Shown here: positions 21,832 through 29,918 of the stretch, one piece after another
How positions within the stretch are numbered: position 1 is the stretch's first letter
Layout: each line of letters starts with the position of its first letter
Assembly (NCBI GenBank): GCA_036794825.1
Contig: DAIRGA010000044.1
Span: 1-30,086 of the forward strand
Direction: 5' to 3'
From: RZYY01 sp036794825
GTDB taxonomy: Bacteria > Bacteroidota > Bacteroidia > Bacteroidales > 4484-276
DNA: 30,086 nt
Translations under genes and position numbers: made by a program
Notes under the pieces: model-generated
Told to the model about the DNA's origin: nothing
Seen by the model: only the letters and a program-made list of their open reading frames with translations
Database searches by the model: none

Positions 21832-21955
21832 ATAAAAAAAAATAGGCGGGAGCTGTCAAGGCGCAGTACCTTCAAAGAAGGCGAAGCCCCAGGTTTTTCA
21901 CCTGACTCCCGCTTTATTTTAAAATTGTTATTCGAATTCATACTGCTTTTGACAT
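21818..21955 (-). promoter_or_regulatory. Structured leader flanked by a duplicated start region
   Basis: The 14-base sequence ACTGCTTTTGACAT (minus strand ATGTCAAAAGCAGT, coding MSKA) occurs at 21818-21831 and 21942-21955. Between them is a three-way-junction-like fold: closing stem GCGGGAG/CTCCCGC (21846-21852 and 21906-21912), hairpin CCTTC/GAAGG (21869-21881) and hairpin CAGGT/ACCTG (21890-21904). On the minus strand the closing stem is followed by a U-run (about 21831-21844) just before the start codon. This resembles a transcription attenuator or riboswitch-like leader. No known class is recognised. Confidence 0.55.
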
Positions 21956-21957
21956 TA

Positions 21958-22001
21958 CAAATGTACAAAAACAGCGAATCTAAAATATGTTTTAAAGCAT
22001 G
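21958..22001 (-). promoter_or_regulatory. Promoter and operator of the KilA-N operon
   Basis: TACATTTG (minus strand, 21958-21965) is a Bacteroidota -7 box directly before the upstream start copy. TATGTTTTAAAGCATG (21986-22001) matches the repressor operator at 18609-18624 at 14 of 16 positions. A -33 box is not clear. Repression by the XRE protein is inferred. Confidence 0.55.
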
Positions 22002-22577
22002 TTATATTATAAAACCAATCCCGGCATTGATACTGTTGTAAAAACCGTTAAAATCATAGCCCAATTGAAGTGTTAGTTTTTCGCATGGATTTCCTATTAT
22101 ACCGAAAGTAATATTTGGGCTGTTAAAAGATTTTGAAGGGATTTTTATGTGATAATAGCCACTAGGAGACAATATTTTTGTAGCATCATAATATTGTTTG
22201 TAATAATTTCTTGACTTAAAGCCCAATGCAAGGTAGGTATTTAATCGTTTGTTTTCAATAATTGCAAACCCAATACCTAAATCAAAAACAACTGTACCAC
22301 CATTTTTTTCACCAAGATAGGTATCATTAAATGCAGATTCAGCTTCTTTAATACTGATTGTACCTGTATAATCCTCACCCTTAGTAAAACTTGGACCAAA
22401 TTTCAGATCACAATAAAATGAATATCTACTCTCAACAGGAATAATCATAAAAGAAAAACCTATAGGAGCATCTGGAATTGCAGCGACATAATTCAAATTT
22501 ACCATTGGAAGAGGAGCGATTTGACCCTTACTTACAAAGCCAAAGAATACAAAAAGAATTACGACAAAATGTTTCAT
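22002..22577 (-). CDS. Secreted or outer-membrane beta-barrel-like protein (cargo)
   Basis: A signal peptide is at the N-terminus (MKHFVVILFVFFGFVSKGQ). The rest alternates hydrophobic and polar residues with aromatic belt residues (YNSINAGIGFII at the end, FGIIGNPCEKLTLQLGYDF), typical of a small outer-membrane barrel. It is AT-rich and lies alone. It could be lysogenic conversion cargo that changes the host surface. No named family is recognised. ATG 22577 (MKHFV) is preferred to the upstream start. Confidence 0.55.
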   Translation of the reverse strand: MKHFVVILFVFFGFVSKGQIAPLPMVNLNYVAAIPDAPIGFSFMIIPVESRYSFYCDLKFGPSFTKGEDYTGTISIKEAESAFNDTYLGEKNGGTVVFDLGIGFAIIENKRLNTYLALGFKSRNYYKQYYDATKILSPSGYYHIKIPSKSFNSPNITFGIIGNPCEKLTLQLGYDFNGFYNSINAGIGFII

Positions 22578-22620
22578 AACAAAGTGTTTTTGCAATAATA
22601 CGAAAAAAAGTGATAAAATG

Positions 22621-22680
22621 TCACTCGCTGGAAGCGAGCGAGAATGTCAGCGTGTCATCCTTCGAGTGCCTCAGGATGAC
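22621..22680. repeat. Adjacent CACTCGC hairpin and core repeat
   Basis: TCACTCGCTGGAAGCGAGCG (22621-22640), then GTCATCC to GATGAC around a TTCGAG core (22654-22680). Nothing else was seen in the gap 22578-22709. Confidence 0.8.
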
Positions 22681-22709
22681 GAGAGAGCAGAATAAAGTAA
22701 TCAGGAATT

Positions 22710-22913
22710 TTAAGATTGTTGAGAATCGTCGATGTAGTTATCTATAGTATCAACTAAAGCTCTAAACTTACCAAGTACAATGATCTCCTTACCATCTAAA
22801 AGACGAATTGTTATTTTAGGACCCTCATCGCAGAAATACGCAATACTATTAATATTAATGCAAATTGGTTTTTGAGAATCTGCAATTGATAGAGTAATAA
22901 AAGGGCTTTTCAT
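22710..22913 (-). CDS. Small beta-rich hypothetical protein (67 aa)
   Basis: It begins MKSPFITLSIADSQKPIC and contains KITIRLLDGKEIIVLGKF, a beta-hairpin pattern reminiscent of FlbD-like small proteins. No function can be assigned. It ends the cargo group 22710-23799. Confidence 0.5.
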   Translation of the reverse strand: MKSPFITLSIADSQKPICININSIAYFCDEGPKITIRLLDGKEIIVLGKFRALVDTIDNYIDDSQQS

Positions 22914-22919
22914 ATTGGG

Positions 22920-23339
22920 TTAATTCGATTGAACTGTAACGGCGCATAACTGTCTAATGGACTCAAGAACGGAAACGCTTGAATCAACTATTATCTGGGA
23001 GATATTATAATTATGATATCTGGCATTCATGCAATCTGATTTTAGCTTATGAAAACCCACAGAAATTTCTTCAGGAAATATTTCTATTGCTAAATCGACG
23101 GTTAGATCATGTCTTGAGACTTTTGGATTGTGCTTATGAAAATCTTTATAAAATTGAGAAAAGGTATCATAATGTTTAGTGGTGCCTTTTATCGTATGAT
23201 TATTAGGGAAAGATTTATAATAAACATAATGCATACATGAATAAAATGAGGTGGTAACAACCCAGTCATTAAAATTGCCATTGCCTTTTAAAAAAGAGCA
23301 TGCATTGAAGTTATGATCAGCATGGCTTAAGTGATCCAT
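22920..23339 (-). CDS. HEPN-like protein
   Basis: The 139-residue product resembles HEPN domains: FNDWVVTTSFYSCMHYVYY (helix with an aromatic-rich face) and, near 100, HKLKSDCMNARYHNYNI, with Arg107-His109 in place of the usual RX4-6H spacing. The match is tentative and the ribonuclease motif is not canonical. ATG 23339 overlaps the upstream gene by 23 bases. HEPN proteins are common toxins and defence effectors, so the overlapping pair could be a toxin-antitoxin or abortive-infection unit. Confidence 0.45.
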   Translation of the reverse strand: MDHLSHADHNFNACSFLKGNGNFNDWVVTTSFYSCMHYVYYKSFPNNHTIKGTTKHYDTFSQFYKDFHKHNPKVSRHDLTVDLAIEIFPEEISVGFHKLKSDCMNARYHNYNISQIIVDSSVSVLESIRQLCAVTVQSN

Positions 23340-23799
23340 CGAGAAAAAGTTTATAACCGTCACAAATTAGCAGGTCGATATTTAGATTCTCCTCATCATA
23401 AAGAAAGGAAAAGTCAACATAATATTGCGATGATCGTTCGGTGCGAATATGTTTCATTAGATAAATATACGCACTTTTCATTGAATCTGAAGCATACGTA
23501 TTTAAATCTACTAAAAACATAATTGAATACACACCAAAATTGTCAGTATTGATAAAAATCTTGGGACAATCAATATTATAGTTATTTCTGAGTTCAACAG
23601 AAATCTTTTCAGCAATGTTTGCAGTTTTTTTAATATTATCAATATGAGTTTGAATAATTTTCTTTATAGCGTTTTCGGCACCTTTTTTTTCGCCTTCAAT
23701 GAAACCCGTTAAAAAACCAGTGTTAAATGCGGTGTTGTCAATATCAACGTCGTTTTTAATGGTTTGCCATTTTCCGACAATTGCTTGTTGTATAAGCAT
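23317..23799 (-). CDS. Hypothetical partner of the HEPN-like gene
   Basis: The 160-residue product (from MLIQQAIVGKW at ATG 23799) has a helical region FLTGFIEGEKKGAENAIKKI and a mixed alpha-beta second half (KIFINTDNFGVYSIMFLVDL, LLICDGYKLFL). No family is recognised. A TAGGTTTG -7 box and a palindrome lie directly upstream (23828-23880), so this gene probably begins its own operon and could regulate it. Confidence 0.5.
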   Translation of the reverse strand: MLIQQAIVGKWQTIKNDVDIDNTAFNTGFLTGFIEGEKKGAENAIKKIIQTHIDNIKKTANIAEKISVELRNNYNIDCPKIFINTDNFGVYSIMFLVDLNTYASDSMKSAYIYLMKHIRTERSSQYYVDFSFLYDEENLNIDLLICDGYKLFLDGSLKPC

Positions 23800-23827
23800 A
23801 TATGAAAATATTATCAATATTTCACTA

Positions 23828-23880
23828 CAAACCTACAAAAATATTTCACAAAAAGTGAAATAATTTCTTAAAAAAGAAAT
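23828..23880 (-). promoter_or_regulatory. Promoter with paired palindromes
   Basis: TAGGTTTG (minus strand, 23828-23835) is a -7 box. ATTTCAC-5-GTGAAAT (23843-23861) and ATTTCTT-4-AAGAAAT (23863-23880) are inverted repeats in the expected -33 region. They look like operator sites for a repressor of the 22710-23799 cargo operon, or a terminator of the tail operon. Confidence 0.5.
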
Positions 23881-23907
23881 GAAATATTGTGAAAAAAAGT
23901 AAAATCA

Positions 23908-24330
23908 TTATAACAGGAACAATGGGTGGCGGTGGTATTGCCAGGTGAGGGAGAAGTTGTATTTGCCTGTGGATTTATTGTAGTTGTGGGCAAGTTTGGC
24001 GGGATTCCGGTTGTCGCCGATGATCAGGCAGGTGTTATCGCAGAGGGTTACCTTTGCTACGATGGCTCTGTACATAGCGAGATTGAGTTCGTAAGCATTA
24101 GAGGCAAGTAGTCCGGGTGATTGGAATTCAAGAGTGACGTTAGCTGTCTGGTCTTTCGTATCAATAATGATGTTATCCTGCCCCCGGGAGAAATAGGTAT
24201 TTACGAAGTTGCGGCCTGAATGCAGATTGATGGTACCGGAATTGCCGTCGACGGATGGAACTACAGAGGAAACGAAAACAGATTGGATTATTTCAATCTG
24301 TTTGACGGGATAATATTGGCCTTTAATCAT
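23908..24330 (-). CDS. Hypothetical tail-module protein (140 aa)
   Basis: It is a beta-rich product (GTINLHSGRNFVNTYFSRG, TANVTLEFQSPGLL, GKYNFSLTWQYHRH) lacking known motifs. ATGA overlap with the 24327-26450 gene places it at the end of the tail operon. It probably forms part of the baseplate or adsorption apparatus, by position. Confidence 0.55.
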   Translation of the reverse strand: MIKGQYYPVKQIEIIQSVFVSSVVPSVDGNSGTINLHSGRNFVNTYFSRGQDNIIIDTKDQTANVTLEFQSPGLLASNAYELNLAMYRAIVAKVTLCDNTCLIIGDNRNPAKLAHNYNKSTGKYNFSLTWQYHRHPLFLL

Positions 24331-26450
24331 ATGGGCAAAAATTTAAGGGTGCATGATTCGGGGGCTTCGTTGGTAAACTGACCTTCGATAGAGACAATGA
24401 GGCCCACGAGATTGTGAACCCGGTACTTTTTCCATGGCTTGATACTTTTGACCTGGTCGTAAGACGGGGTCACAGGGATGCTTAAGATCCGGTTTGCTCT
24501 GGTCATTTGTGCAAAGTGTTGTTTGTAATGATTGAGCGCAATCCACTCCGGAGTGAGGTCGAAGCCGGTGATGCTTGTGGCTGTTTTGTCCCACCGGAGG
24601 CGGCTGGCAGATGGGAAGTATTTATTTGGGTAAGGCCCGAGCATCATACCGTGGTATTGCATGAGTTCGACGGGATGAGCTGTTACGCCCGTTCCGAAGG
24701 AAGGGGATGTCGCCTGCATATCAGATTCCGGGATATGTATGGAATCGTTGTACATATTCATTTTGCAGGGTTTGATATCGGGCGCAATTTCGAGGAGTTC
24801 ATCGGATGCGTTGCCGATGGAAACCGGCTGTATATCGTCATCGAACTTTACCCACTCGAACTTGAGTAGGTCGGTATTGAATTTAACGAAGTAACAGATC
24901 CCCGAGCTGAGCACCAGAATAAAATCGTTTGCATTTTTGGGCACCGGCAGGTCGGCAAAAGTATTTACTGTACCCTGAAAATTATAGATAGAAAGGTCGG
25001 TACTATCGTGGCTTGATGAGAAATTTACCTTATATCTGAAGAGACGATCCACTGACCATGGACCGGCGATCCAGTCGGTGATATCAATAACATCAGGGTC
25101 TTTGTATATATCCTCAAGGCGGCAAATATATAGTGTGTTATTGAAATCATTGACAAAAGGCGCCAAGCCGAGATATTTTGAAATATCTTTTATGAAGTCG
25201 GCAACGGATTGATCGGGCAAGTGGTTACCTGGTTTCACAGAAAGAGCGAAGCGATTGAGGTTTGAATATGAAGTATTATTGACTGAGAACCATGAATTGG
25301 AAAGAACATCAGTTCTGCCACCGAACGGAGGTTGATCAATGCCCCGGACGTTGATAGCTATTGCAAAGTATTTACCCACATCCGCATCATAGACATATGG
25401 ATTTTGATCTATCGTAACTGTAACTATTTGGCCGTAATTTATAACAACATAATCAGCCCAAACCCAAGTATCATCGAAAACGATACCGTATTTAACGAGG
25501 CAAGGGCTTAGCAGTGCTTCTGGATTAGTGAGGCGTAAGGTGGATTTAATACCATGAAAACCTCTTGACATTGTAAGGTAGCGGCTACCAGTCCAACAGT
25601 TGTCAATATCCTCAAACATGTTATCAAAAGTAACTTTGGTATGGTACTCATCCAGTGACTGATAATCTATTGTCTGATCAGTACTCTTTGAGCCATAGGA
25701 GAAATATTTGGTTACTTTTTTAGCCAGGTCGTAATTATTTATGAGCAGGATCCTTTTGAAAAAAGGAACAGAGAAAAACGGACCGATGGGCTTAAGACCG
25801 AAGTTTTCTGCAATCTTTCTAAATATTGCTATTAAATAGAAGAATGGAACTAAAGCATTTACATTGTCAACTGCATTTGGTAAAATGACATTTTCAATTG
25901 GAGACTGACCACCGAAGTCCCACCAATTTACGAAGCCACCGAATGCTTCATTAGCAGAGCCGTAGAAATTTTCTGCTTTAACCATTGGAAAGTTAAAAGC
26001 AACCGGGATCCCGTTAACATCAAGCTCGTCCACTGACTTTGTAATAACATCCATGAAATAATCGAGCACATCCTGAGTGTCGTTACCAAGTACAATATCG
26101 TTCCAAGGCAGATCGGCCATTTTTAAAGCGCCGGCATTTTCCCAGAAATTACCTTGTCCGATGGTCATAAAGCCGGTAATACCAGAATCGGAAGTACCTT
26201 CGAGTGTGAGTGTGCCCGCAAATATCACTTCGTCAAACAGAGAGACAGAGCATGGAAGTTTGTAGTTTGTGAACACGAAGTGGGGATCATCGGGGAACTG
26301 GCATGTCTGTTTGTTGAGATCAGAGAGTGGCAGGTCGAATGAGAGAGTATGAGATTGAGTTTCGGAGAAAACAGGATTAATAATGAAGAATGGGATCCCG
26401 AAGTTATCACCGAGATCGAGCGCAGTATTATTTACTTTGATGCAAAACAT
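24327..26450 (-). CDS. Large tail protein, probably tail hub or adsorption protein
   Basis: This 707-residue protein starts MFCIKVNNTALDLGDN and carries beta-rich segments (HTLSFDLPLSDLNK, VIFAGTLTLEGTS) and a later part resembling a tail hub (WVADYVVINYGQ is approximated; SVEGQFTNEAPESCTLKFLPI is near the end). No named domain is certain. It overlaps the next gene by one base and the previous by 4. Tail hub or minor tail protein is the best reading from order and composition. Confidence 0.55.
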   Translation of the reverse strand: MFCIKVNNTALDLGDNFGIPFFIINPVFSETQSHTLSFDLPLSDLNKQTCQFPDDPHFVFTNYKLPCSVSLFDEVIFAGTLTLEGTSDSGITGFMTIGQGNFWENAGALKMADLPWNDIVLGNDTQDVLDYFMDVITKSVDELDVNGIPVAFNFPMVKAENFYGSANEAFGGFVNWWDFGGQSPIENVILPNAVDNVNALVPFFYLIAIFRKIAENFGLKPIGPFFSVPFFKRILLINNYDLAKKVTKYFSYGSKSTDQTIDYQSLDEYHTKVTFDNMFEDIDNCWTGSRYLTMSRGFHGIKSTLRLTNPEALLSPCLVKYGIVFDDTWVWADYVVINYGQIVTVTIDQNPYVYDADVGKYFAIAINVRGIDQPPFGGRTDVLSNSWFSVNNTSYSNLNRFALSVKPGNHLPDQSVADFIKDISKYLGLAPFVNDFNNTLYICRLEDIYKDPDVIDITDWIAGPWSVDRLFRYKVNFSSSHDSTDLSIYNFQGTVNTFADLPVPKNANDFILVLSSGICYFVKFNTDLLKFEWVKFDDDIQPVSIGNASDELLEIAPDIKPCKMNMYNDSIHIPESDMQATSPSFGTGVTAHPVELMQYHGMMLGPYPNKYFPSASRLRWDKTATSITGFDLTPEWIALNHYKQHFAQMTRANRILSIPVTPSYDQVKSIKPWKKYRVHNLVGLIVSIEGQFTNEAPESCTLKFLPI

Positions 26451-27034
26451 CAGAAACGGATTATTGCACCATACGTACCAGAGAGACTTTCATTAAAAAT
26501 CAGGTCGCAATAATCTTTATCCTTCAAGACAACAGAAAATTGATTATTGCCAGGAGTGTCAAAAACTCTGATAAGGAGATTCTTATTAGTAGGATCATAG
26601 ACCATTACATCAACTACTTTAACCCCGAAATTGTGTGTGACACGTAACTTAAGACTTTCCAAATCGTTCTCTGTAAAGATCACATAGGTAACACCGTCAA
26701 TTTGCCAGTACTTTGCGTTTGTATCAGCGTTATAATCGTTTGGTCGTATTATGAAAGCGCCCGATGTTTCTGAGTCACCAGCCTTGAGAATATAAGGGAT
26801 TGAAATACTACCAACTGAAATCCTGATTCTGGTGTTAACCGTCAGCTCCATTGTCTGGATAGTATTGATACCATGATCGCCGCTAAATTCAGTGATATCA
26901 GGAAAGTGCAGGGGCGTTTTAAGGGCAGTGATCAGCTGAGAAAGCAGGTTGTGAAATGCGGATGGGGAAACGTCTGCACCTGAGTTGAACAAAGCAGCGA
27001 AGTCAGCTGCCATTTGATCTAAGCTTTTATTCAT
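26450..27034 (-). CDS. Tail-associated protein (194 aa)
   Basis: It has a helical N-terminus (QMAADFAALFNSGADVSPS) and a beta-rich body with RIRISVGSISIPYILKAGD and YWQIDGVTYVIFTEN. No family is recognised. It lies between two large tail genes and probably is a baseplate or fibre-associated component. Confidence 0.55.
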   Translation of the reverse strand: MNKSLDQMAADFAALFNSGADVSPSAFHNLLSQLITALKTPLHFPDITEFSGDHGINTIQTMELTVNTRIRISVGSISIPYILKAGDSETSGAFIIRPNDYNADTNAKYWQIDGVTYVIFTENDLESLKLRVTHNFGVKVVDVMVYDPTNKNLLIRVFDTPGNNQFSVVLKDKDYCDLIFNESLSGTYGAIIRF

Positions 27035-27036
27035 GG

Positions 27037-28728
27037 TTATGTGGTATTAAGAATTTGCGTGTTGATGTTTTGCTGGAAACCGATGCCCCAACCGGTACCG
27101 AAGAACGCATTGTCGGCATTCATTGAATCGTCTGCAGAAGGAGCATAGAGGTTATCGGAGAACGATTTACGATACTCAAAAACAATAGAAAAGAGGCCCT
27201 GATTGGTCGAGTGCAGCAGTACATCTCTGGAGATGATCTGTATGCGTTCCAAACCGGCTGTAGTGAACTGGTAAACGACGGGCGAAAGGAAAAGCTCACG
27301 AAGATAATCAGCCATTTGCTTACCGGATGCGCCGGTCAACGACAACCAACCGGTTGATGCCTTGAATTTTTGTGCTTCCCTGATATCAATATCCGTTACT
27401 TCAGAGGAAGACGGAGTATAGTTATAACTTAACTGACGGACTGCTTCCTTGCGTTCGTAGTTGCCCGACTTTTCCGCAACGCCTACACAGCGCAGGGTGT
27501 CAAAGCCACCGGGAGAATTAAGGAAAAGGAAGTACCGATTCTCCTGATACGGCAGATTGTCGATATAGTAAATTCTTTCTTCGGACACGGGAGTATTGGA
27601 GCCGTTCAGAATCTGGAATTTGAAACCGCAAATTGAATGACCTGTCACTGCCGGCCATGCATATTCTGTGAGAAGTTTATCGGGTGACATTCGAAATTCA
27701 TAAACCTTCCCGGGATCTGTAGGCATGTAAGCGACAGGGAACAAAGATATTTCCTCGTGTGTAGAACCATTTGTGTATATCGCAGTGAGTTTTGTCTTTA
27801 GGGTACCATACGATGAACCGTAGTTGTACCAGTACAGCTTTTCTGGTTGATACCAATCGACCACTTTAATCAGAGGATGGAAGGTAAGGAAACGTTGGCG
27901 GGTAACGACATGCTCATCATAGAAAGAAATGTTCTGAGCGTTGAGGGCTGCTATTTTGAGTTTGCCTGCACCGCCGAAAATGGACCTGAATAAACCCTGG
28001 GTTGCCATGCCATAGGTAACGGGATCGTCACCATAAGACTCAGCCACCCTTACGTAATGCTGCTTAACGAGGTCGGCTCTTTCGAGAACGAATTGCGATT
28101 GCGGCCATGTAGGAGTTGGTGCTAATCTCGGGCGGATCTGATTGGCAATATCGAAAAGAACAATACCGTTATCATCCGGGCTTGCTGATTTTGTACCAAG
28201 GTATGTGTCTGTACCGGCCTGATCGCGTTCGTAAAGTTCCAAAGCAACTTTAAAATTAGGGCGGAGCTGCCTTATAGTGCCGGGTGTGAGACTTGCCAGT
28301 GTGACACCATCGCAGTCGCTAACGGTTACCGCGAAGGATGTGACATTTTTTAGACGGGAGGTGAACCGCAGATCGTCATCGTCCTGTGCAATTACAAAGT
28401 CTTTGAAAATTTCCTGATTCTTATTGAGCCAAAGAATAAGGTAAGCGACATATTGCTGCATGTTCATCAGGATCAAACGAACGGGAAGCTGTACGCCTGA
28501 ATTATCCGGTCCGGATTTGAATGTAAAGGTCACAGAGTGATCGATATCGGAAGTCCAGGAGAAAGTGATGGTTTCATCAGCTGCCGGATAGGGGTTAGAG
28601 AGGACAGTGATCACGGCCAACGCATTGACACCGCTACTTGACAAGTAATTATCAGACTGCAGCCGGACAAATACGTTATTCCGGGCGAAGGCGAGAGGCG
28701 GCGAATATGCGAGCAGTGAGAGTGTCAT
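27037..28728 (-). CDS. Large tail/baseplate protein (563 aa)
   Basis: The N-terminal ~170 residues are beta-rich (NNVFVRLQSDNYL, ETITFSWTSDIDHSVTFTF), and the middle has DIANQIRPRLAPTPT and SPDDNGIVLFDI, a pattern seen in tail structural proteins of Bacteroidota phages. The end (FFGTGWGIGFQQNINTQ) is Gly-rich. Exact role is not determined. The start overlaps the spanin-like gene by 4 bases, so lysis and tail genes are co-transcribed. Confidence 0.55.
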   Translation of the reverse strand: MTLSLLAYSPPLAFARNNVFVRLQSDNYLSSSGVNALAVITVLSNPYPAADETITFSWTSDIDHSVTFTFKSGPDNSGVQLPVRLILMNMQQYVAYLILWLNKNQEIFKDFVIAQDDDDLRFTSRLKNVTSFAVTVSDCDGVTLASLTPGTIRQLRPNFKVALELYERDQAGTDTYLGTKSASPDDNGIVLFDIANQIRPRLAPTPTWPQSQFVLERADLVKQHYVRVAESYGDDPVTYGMATQGLFRSIFGGAGKLKIAALNAQNISFYDEHVVTRQRFLTFHPLIKVVDWYQPEKLYWYNYGSSYGTLKTKLTAIYTNGSTHEEISLFPVAYMPTDPGKVYEFRMSPDKLLTEYAWPAVTGHSICGFKFQILNGSNTPVSEERIYYIDNLPYQENRYFLFLNSPGGFDTLRCVGVAEKSGNYERKEAVRQLSYNYTPSSSEVTDIDIREAQKFKASTGWLSLTGASGKQMADYLRELFLSPVVYQFTTAGLERIQIISRDVLLHSTNQGLFSIVFEYRKSFSDNLYAPSADDSMNADNAFFGTGWGIGFQQNINTQILNTT

Positions 28729-29276
28729 TCAAAGAAAATTTGTTTTACGTTTACTGAATCACATTTAGATATACTTTTCTGGAAATAGTTGAATTTTGCT
28801 GGCCACCATTTCGGGCCGATTCCAAACCACCGATTTCTTTCTTTATAGTTATAGGTATACACATCATTCTCATAGCCGATACCCAACCATTTAACTGTTT
28901 GCTGAACTGGATCAATCTGAATGGTAGCGTAGAGGCAATTTGTATCAATACCGGTGATCCAGTTTGTGGAATCGATTTGAGAAATGATAGTATCGCCCAG
29001 ATACGTGTGAATGTGTGTGTGGTTAACGTGCGTAAGATGATTAGTAGGAATATTATTAGCATTGGCAATGCTATCGAGTTGTGGAAAGAGCAGTTTAAAT
29101 TGCTTATCTGTCTGCTTGCTTTTTAGAATCAAGAAATTGAGTTTTTTGGTGAGAACCTGTTCAAGGTTGATCAGATCGACATTATTGTTTTTTGCTTCTC
29201 TGTCGCACTGGAGGCACATCAGTAAAACAAGAGCAGTCATGGCTGCTAAGTAGAAGATACGTTCATATTCTTTCAT
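28725..29276 (-). CDS. Membrane-anchored spanin-like protein
   Basis: An N-terminal transmembrane segment (YLAAMTALVLLMCLQC) is followed by a helical, coiled-coil-like stretch (LEQVLTKKLNFLILKSKQTDK) and a beta-rich end (GIGPKWWPAKFNYFQ). This layout, with its position in the lysis module, suggests an inner-membrane spanin or related Rz-like protein. The FGIGPKW end recalls the DUF6808-type phage family, by recollection. It is not certain which lysis function it has. Confidence 0.5.
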   Translation of the reverse strand: MKEYERIFYLAAMTALVLLMCLQCDREAKNNNVDLINLEQVLTKKLNFLILKSKQTDKQFKLLFPQLDSIANANNIPTNHLTHVNHTHIHTYLGDTIISQIDSTNWITGIDTNCLYATIQIDPVQQTVKWLGIGYENDVYTYNYKERNRWFGIGPKWWPAKFNYFQKSISKCDSVNVKQIFFE

Positions 29277-29710
29277 GAGCAGATGCAGAGTTTAAAGGTT
29301 TTTTTGTTTTTGGCTGTGTAGCCCTGCTTTTCAGCAATTTCGAGCAATTGATTAAGAGCAGCCGTTGAATTTGCAACATCAATAATCCCATCCCCATTCA
29401 TATCAATAGCCATTGTACCGGGAGCAATGCAGCCCATCAGCTGTTTTACGTAGTTTGCAACGTGAATTTTAATGCCGTCCCGTTTCGAGACATTAAGAAC
29501 GTGAAAGTGCTTGTATCGAATTTTTGGGCTGGCCGAAACGACAGCAACATCGTAATTACCTTCCGGGATGCAGCTTATTTTCCGCTCATTATTCTTATTA
29601 GGCAGTTCGAGCGAGCTGCAGGAATAAAGGAGATCACCGCTATCAGAGAATAACTCGATAACACCGATGGTGCATTTCTCGTAATAATTACGAAACATGA
29701 CGGCATACAT
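29273..29710 (-). CDS. DUF5675 family protein
   Basis: The motifs CSSLELPNKNNERKISCIPEG, KIRYKHFHVLNVSKRDG, IKIHVANYVKQLMGCIAPG and AIDMNGDGIIDVANSTAALNQLL match the DUF5675 family, found next to holins and endolysins in Bacteroidota phages. The His and Cys (IHVAN, GCIAPG) are conserved in the fold, similar to L,D-transpeptidase-like enzymes, but the reaction is unproven. DMNGDGIID is a dockerin-like Ca-binding loop. A cell-wall role during lysis is likely from its neighbours. Its stop makes an ATGA overlap with the spanin-like gene. Confidence 0.75.
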   Translation of the reverse strand: MYAVMFRNYYEKCTIGVIELFSDSGDLLYSCSSLELPNKNNERKISCIPEGNYDVAVVSASPKIRYKHFHVLNVSKRDGIKIHVANYVKQLMGCIAPGTMAIDMNGDGIIDVANSTAALNQLLEIAEKQGYTAKNKKTFKLCICS

Positions 29711-29713
29711 AAC

Positions 29714-29914
29714 TTACTTCTTTTTGGATTTGACTGGTTCTGATGTGAAGTAAGTGCGCAGAATGATAATGATGATACCGATAACGAAAGTTATCCATGA
29801 CTTAGCATTCATTTCGCCAAAGTTGGTTTCATCAATGAGCGGCAGAACTGAGGTCAGAATCAGGATGATTGCAACCCAGTTGATTTTTGAAGTGAAAAAA
29901 AACTTGTTTTTCAT
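29714..29914 (-). CDS. Holin-like small membrane protein (66 aa)
   Basis: Two hydrophobic segments, WVAIILILTSVLPLI (12-26) and WITFVIGIIIIILRTYF (40-56), with a basic C-terminus (KSKKK). This is the layout of a small holin that forms membrane holes. It precedes DUF5675 by 3 bases. Confidence 0.65.
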   Translation of the reverse strand: MKNKFFFTSKINWVAIILILTSVLPLIDETNFGEMNAKSWITFVIGIIIIILRTYFTSEPVKSKKK

Positions 29915-29918
29915 ATGG

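Noticed and set aside
21846..21912. tRNA-like fold
   Set aside because: The 7-bp closing stem suggests an acceptor arm, but there is no T-loop or D-loop signature and the arms do not match.
21768..21968. 66-residue frame across the structured leader
   Set aside because: It is read through the stem structure and U-run, and the following reading frame with MSKAV is better supported.
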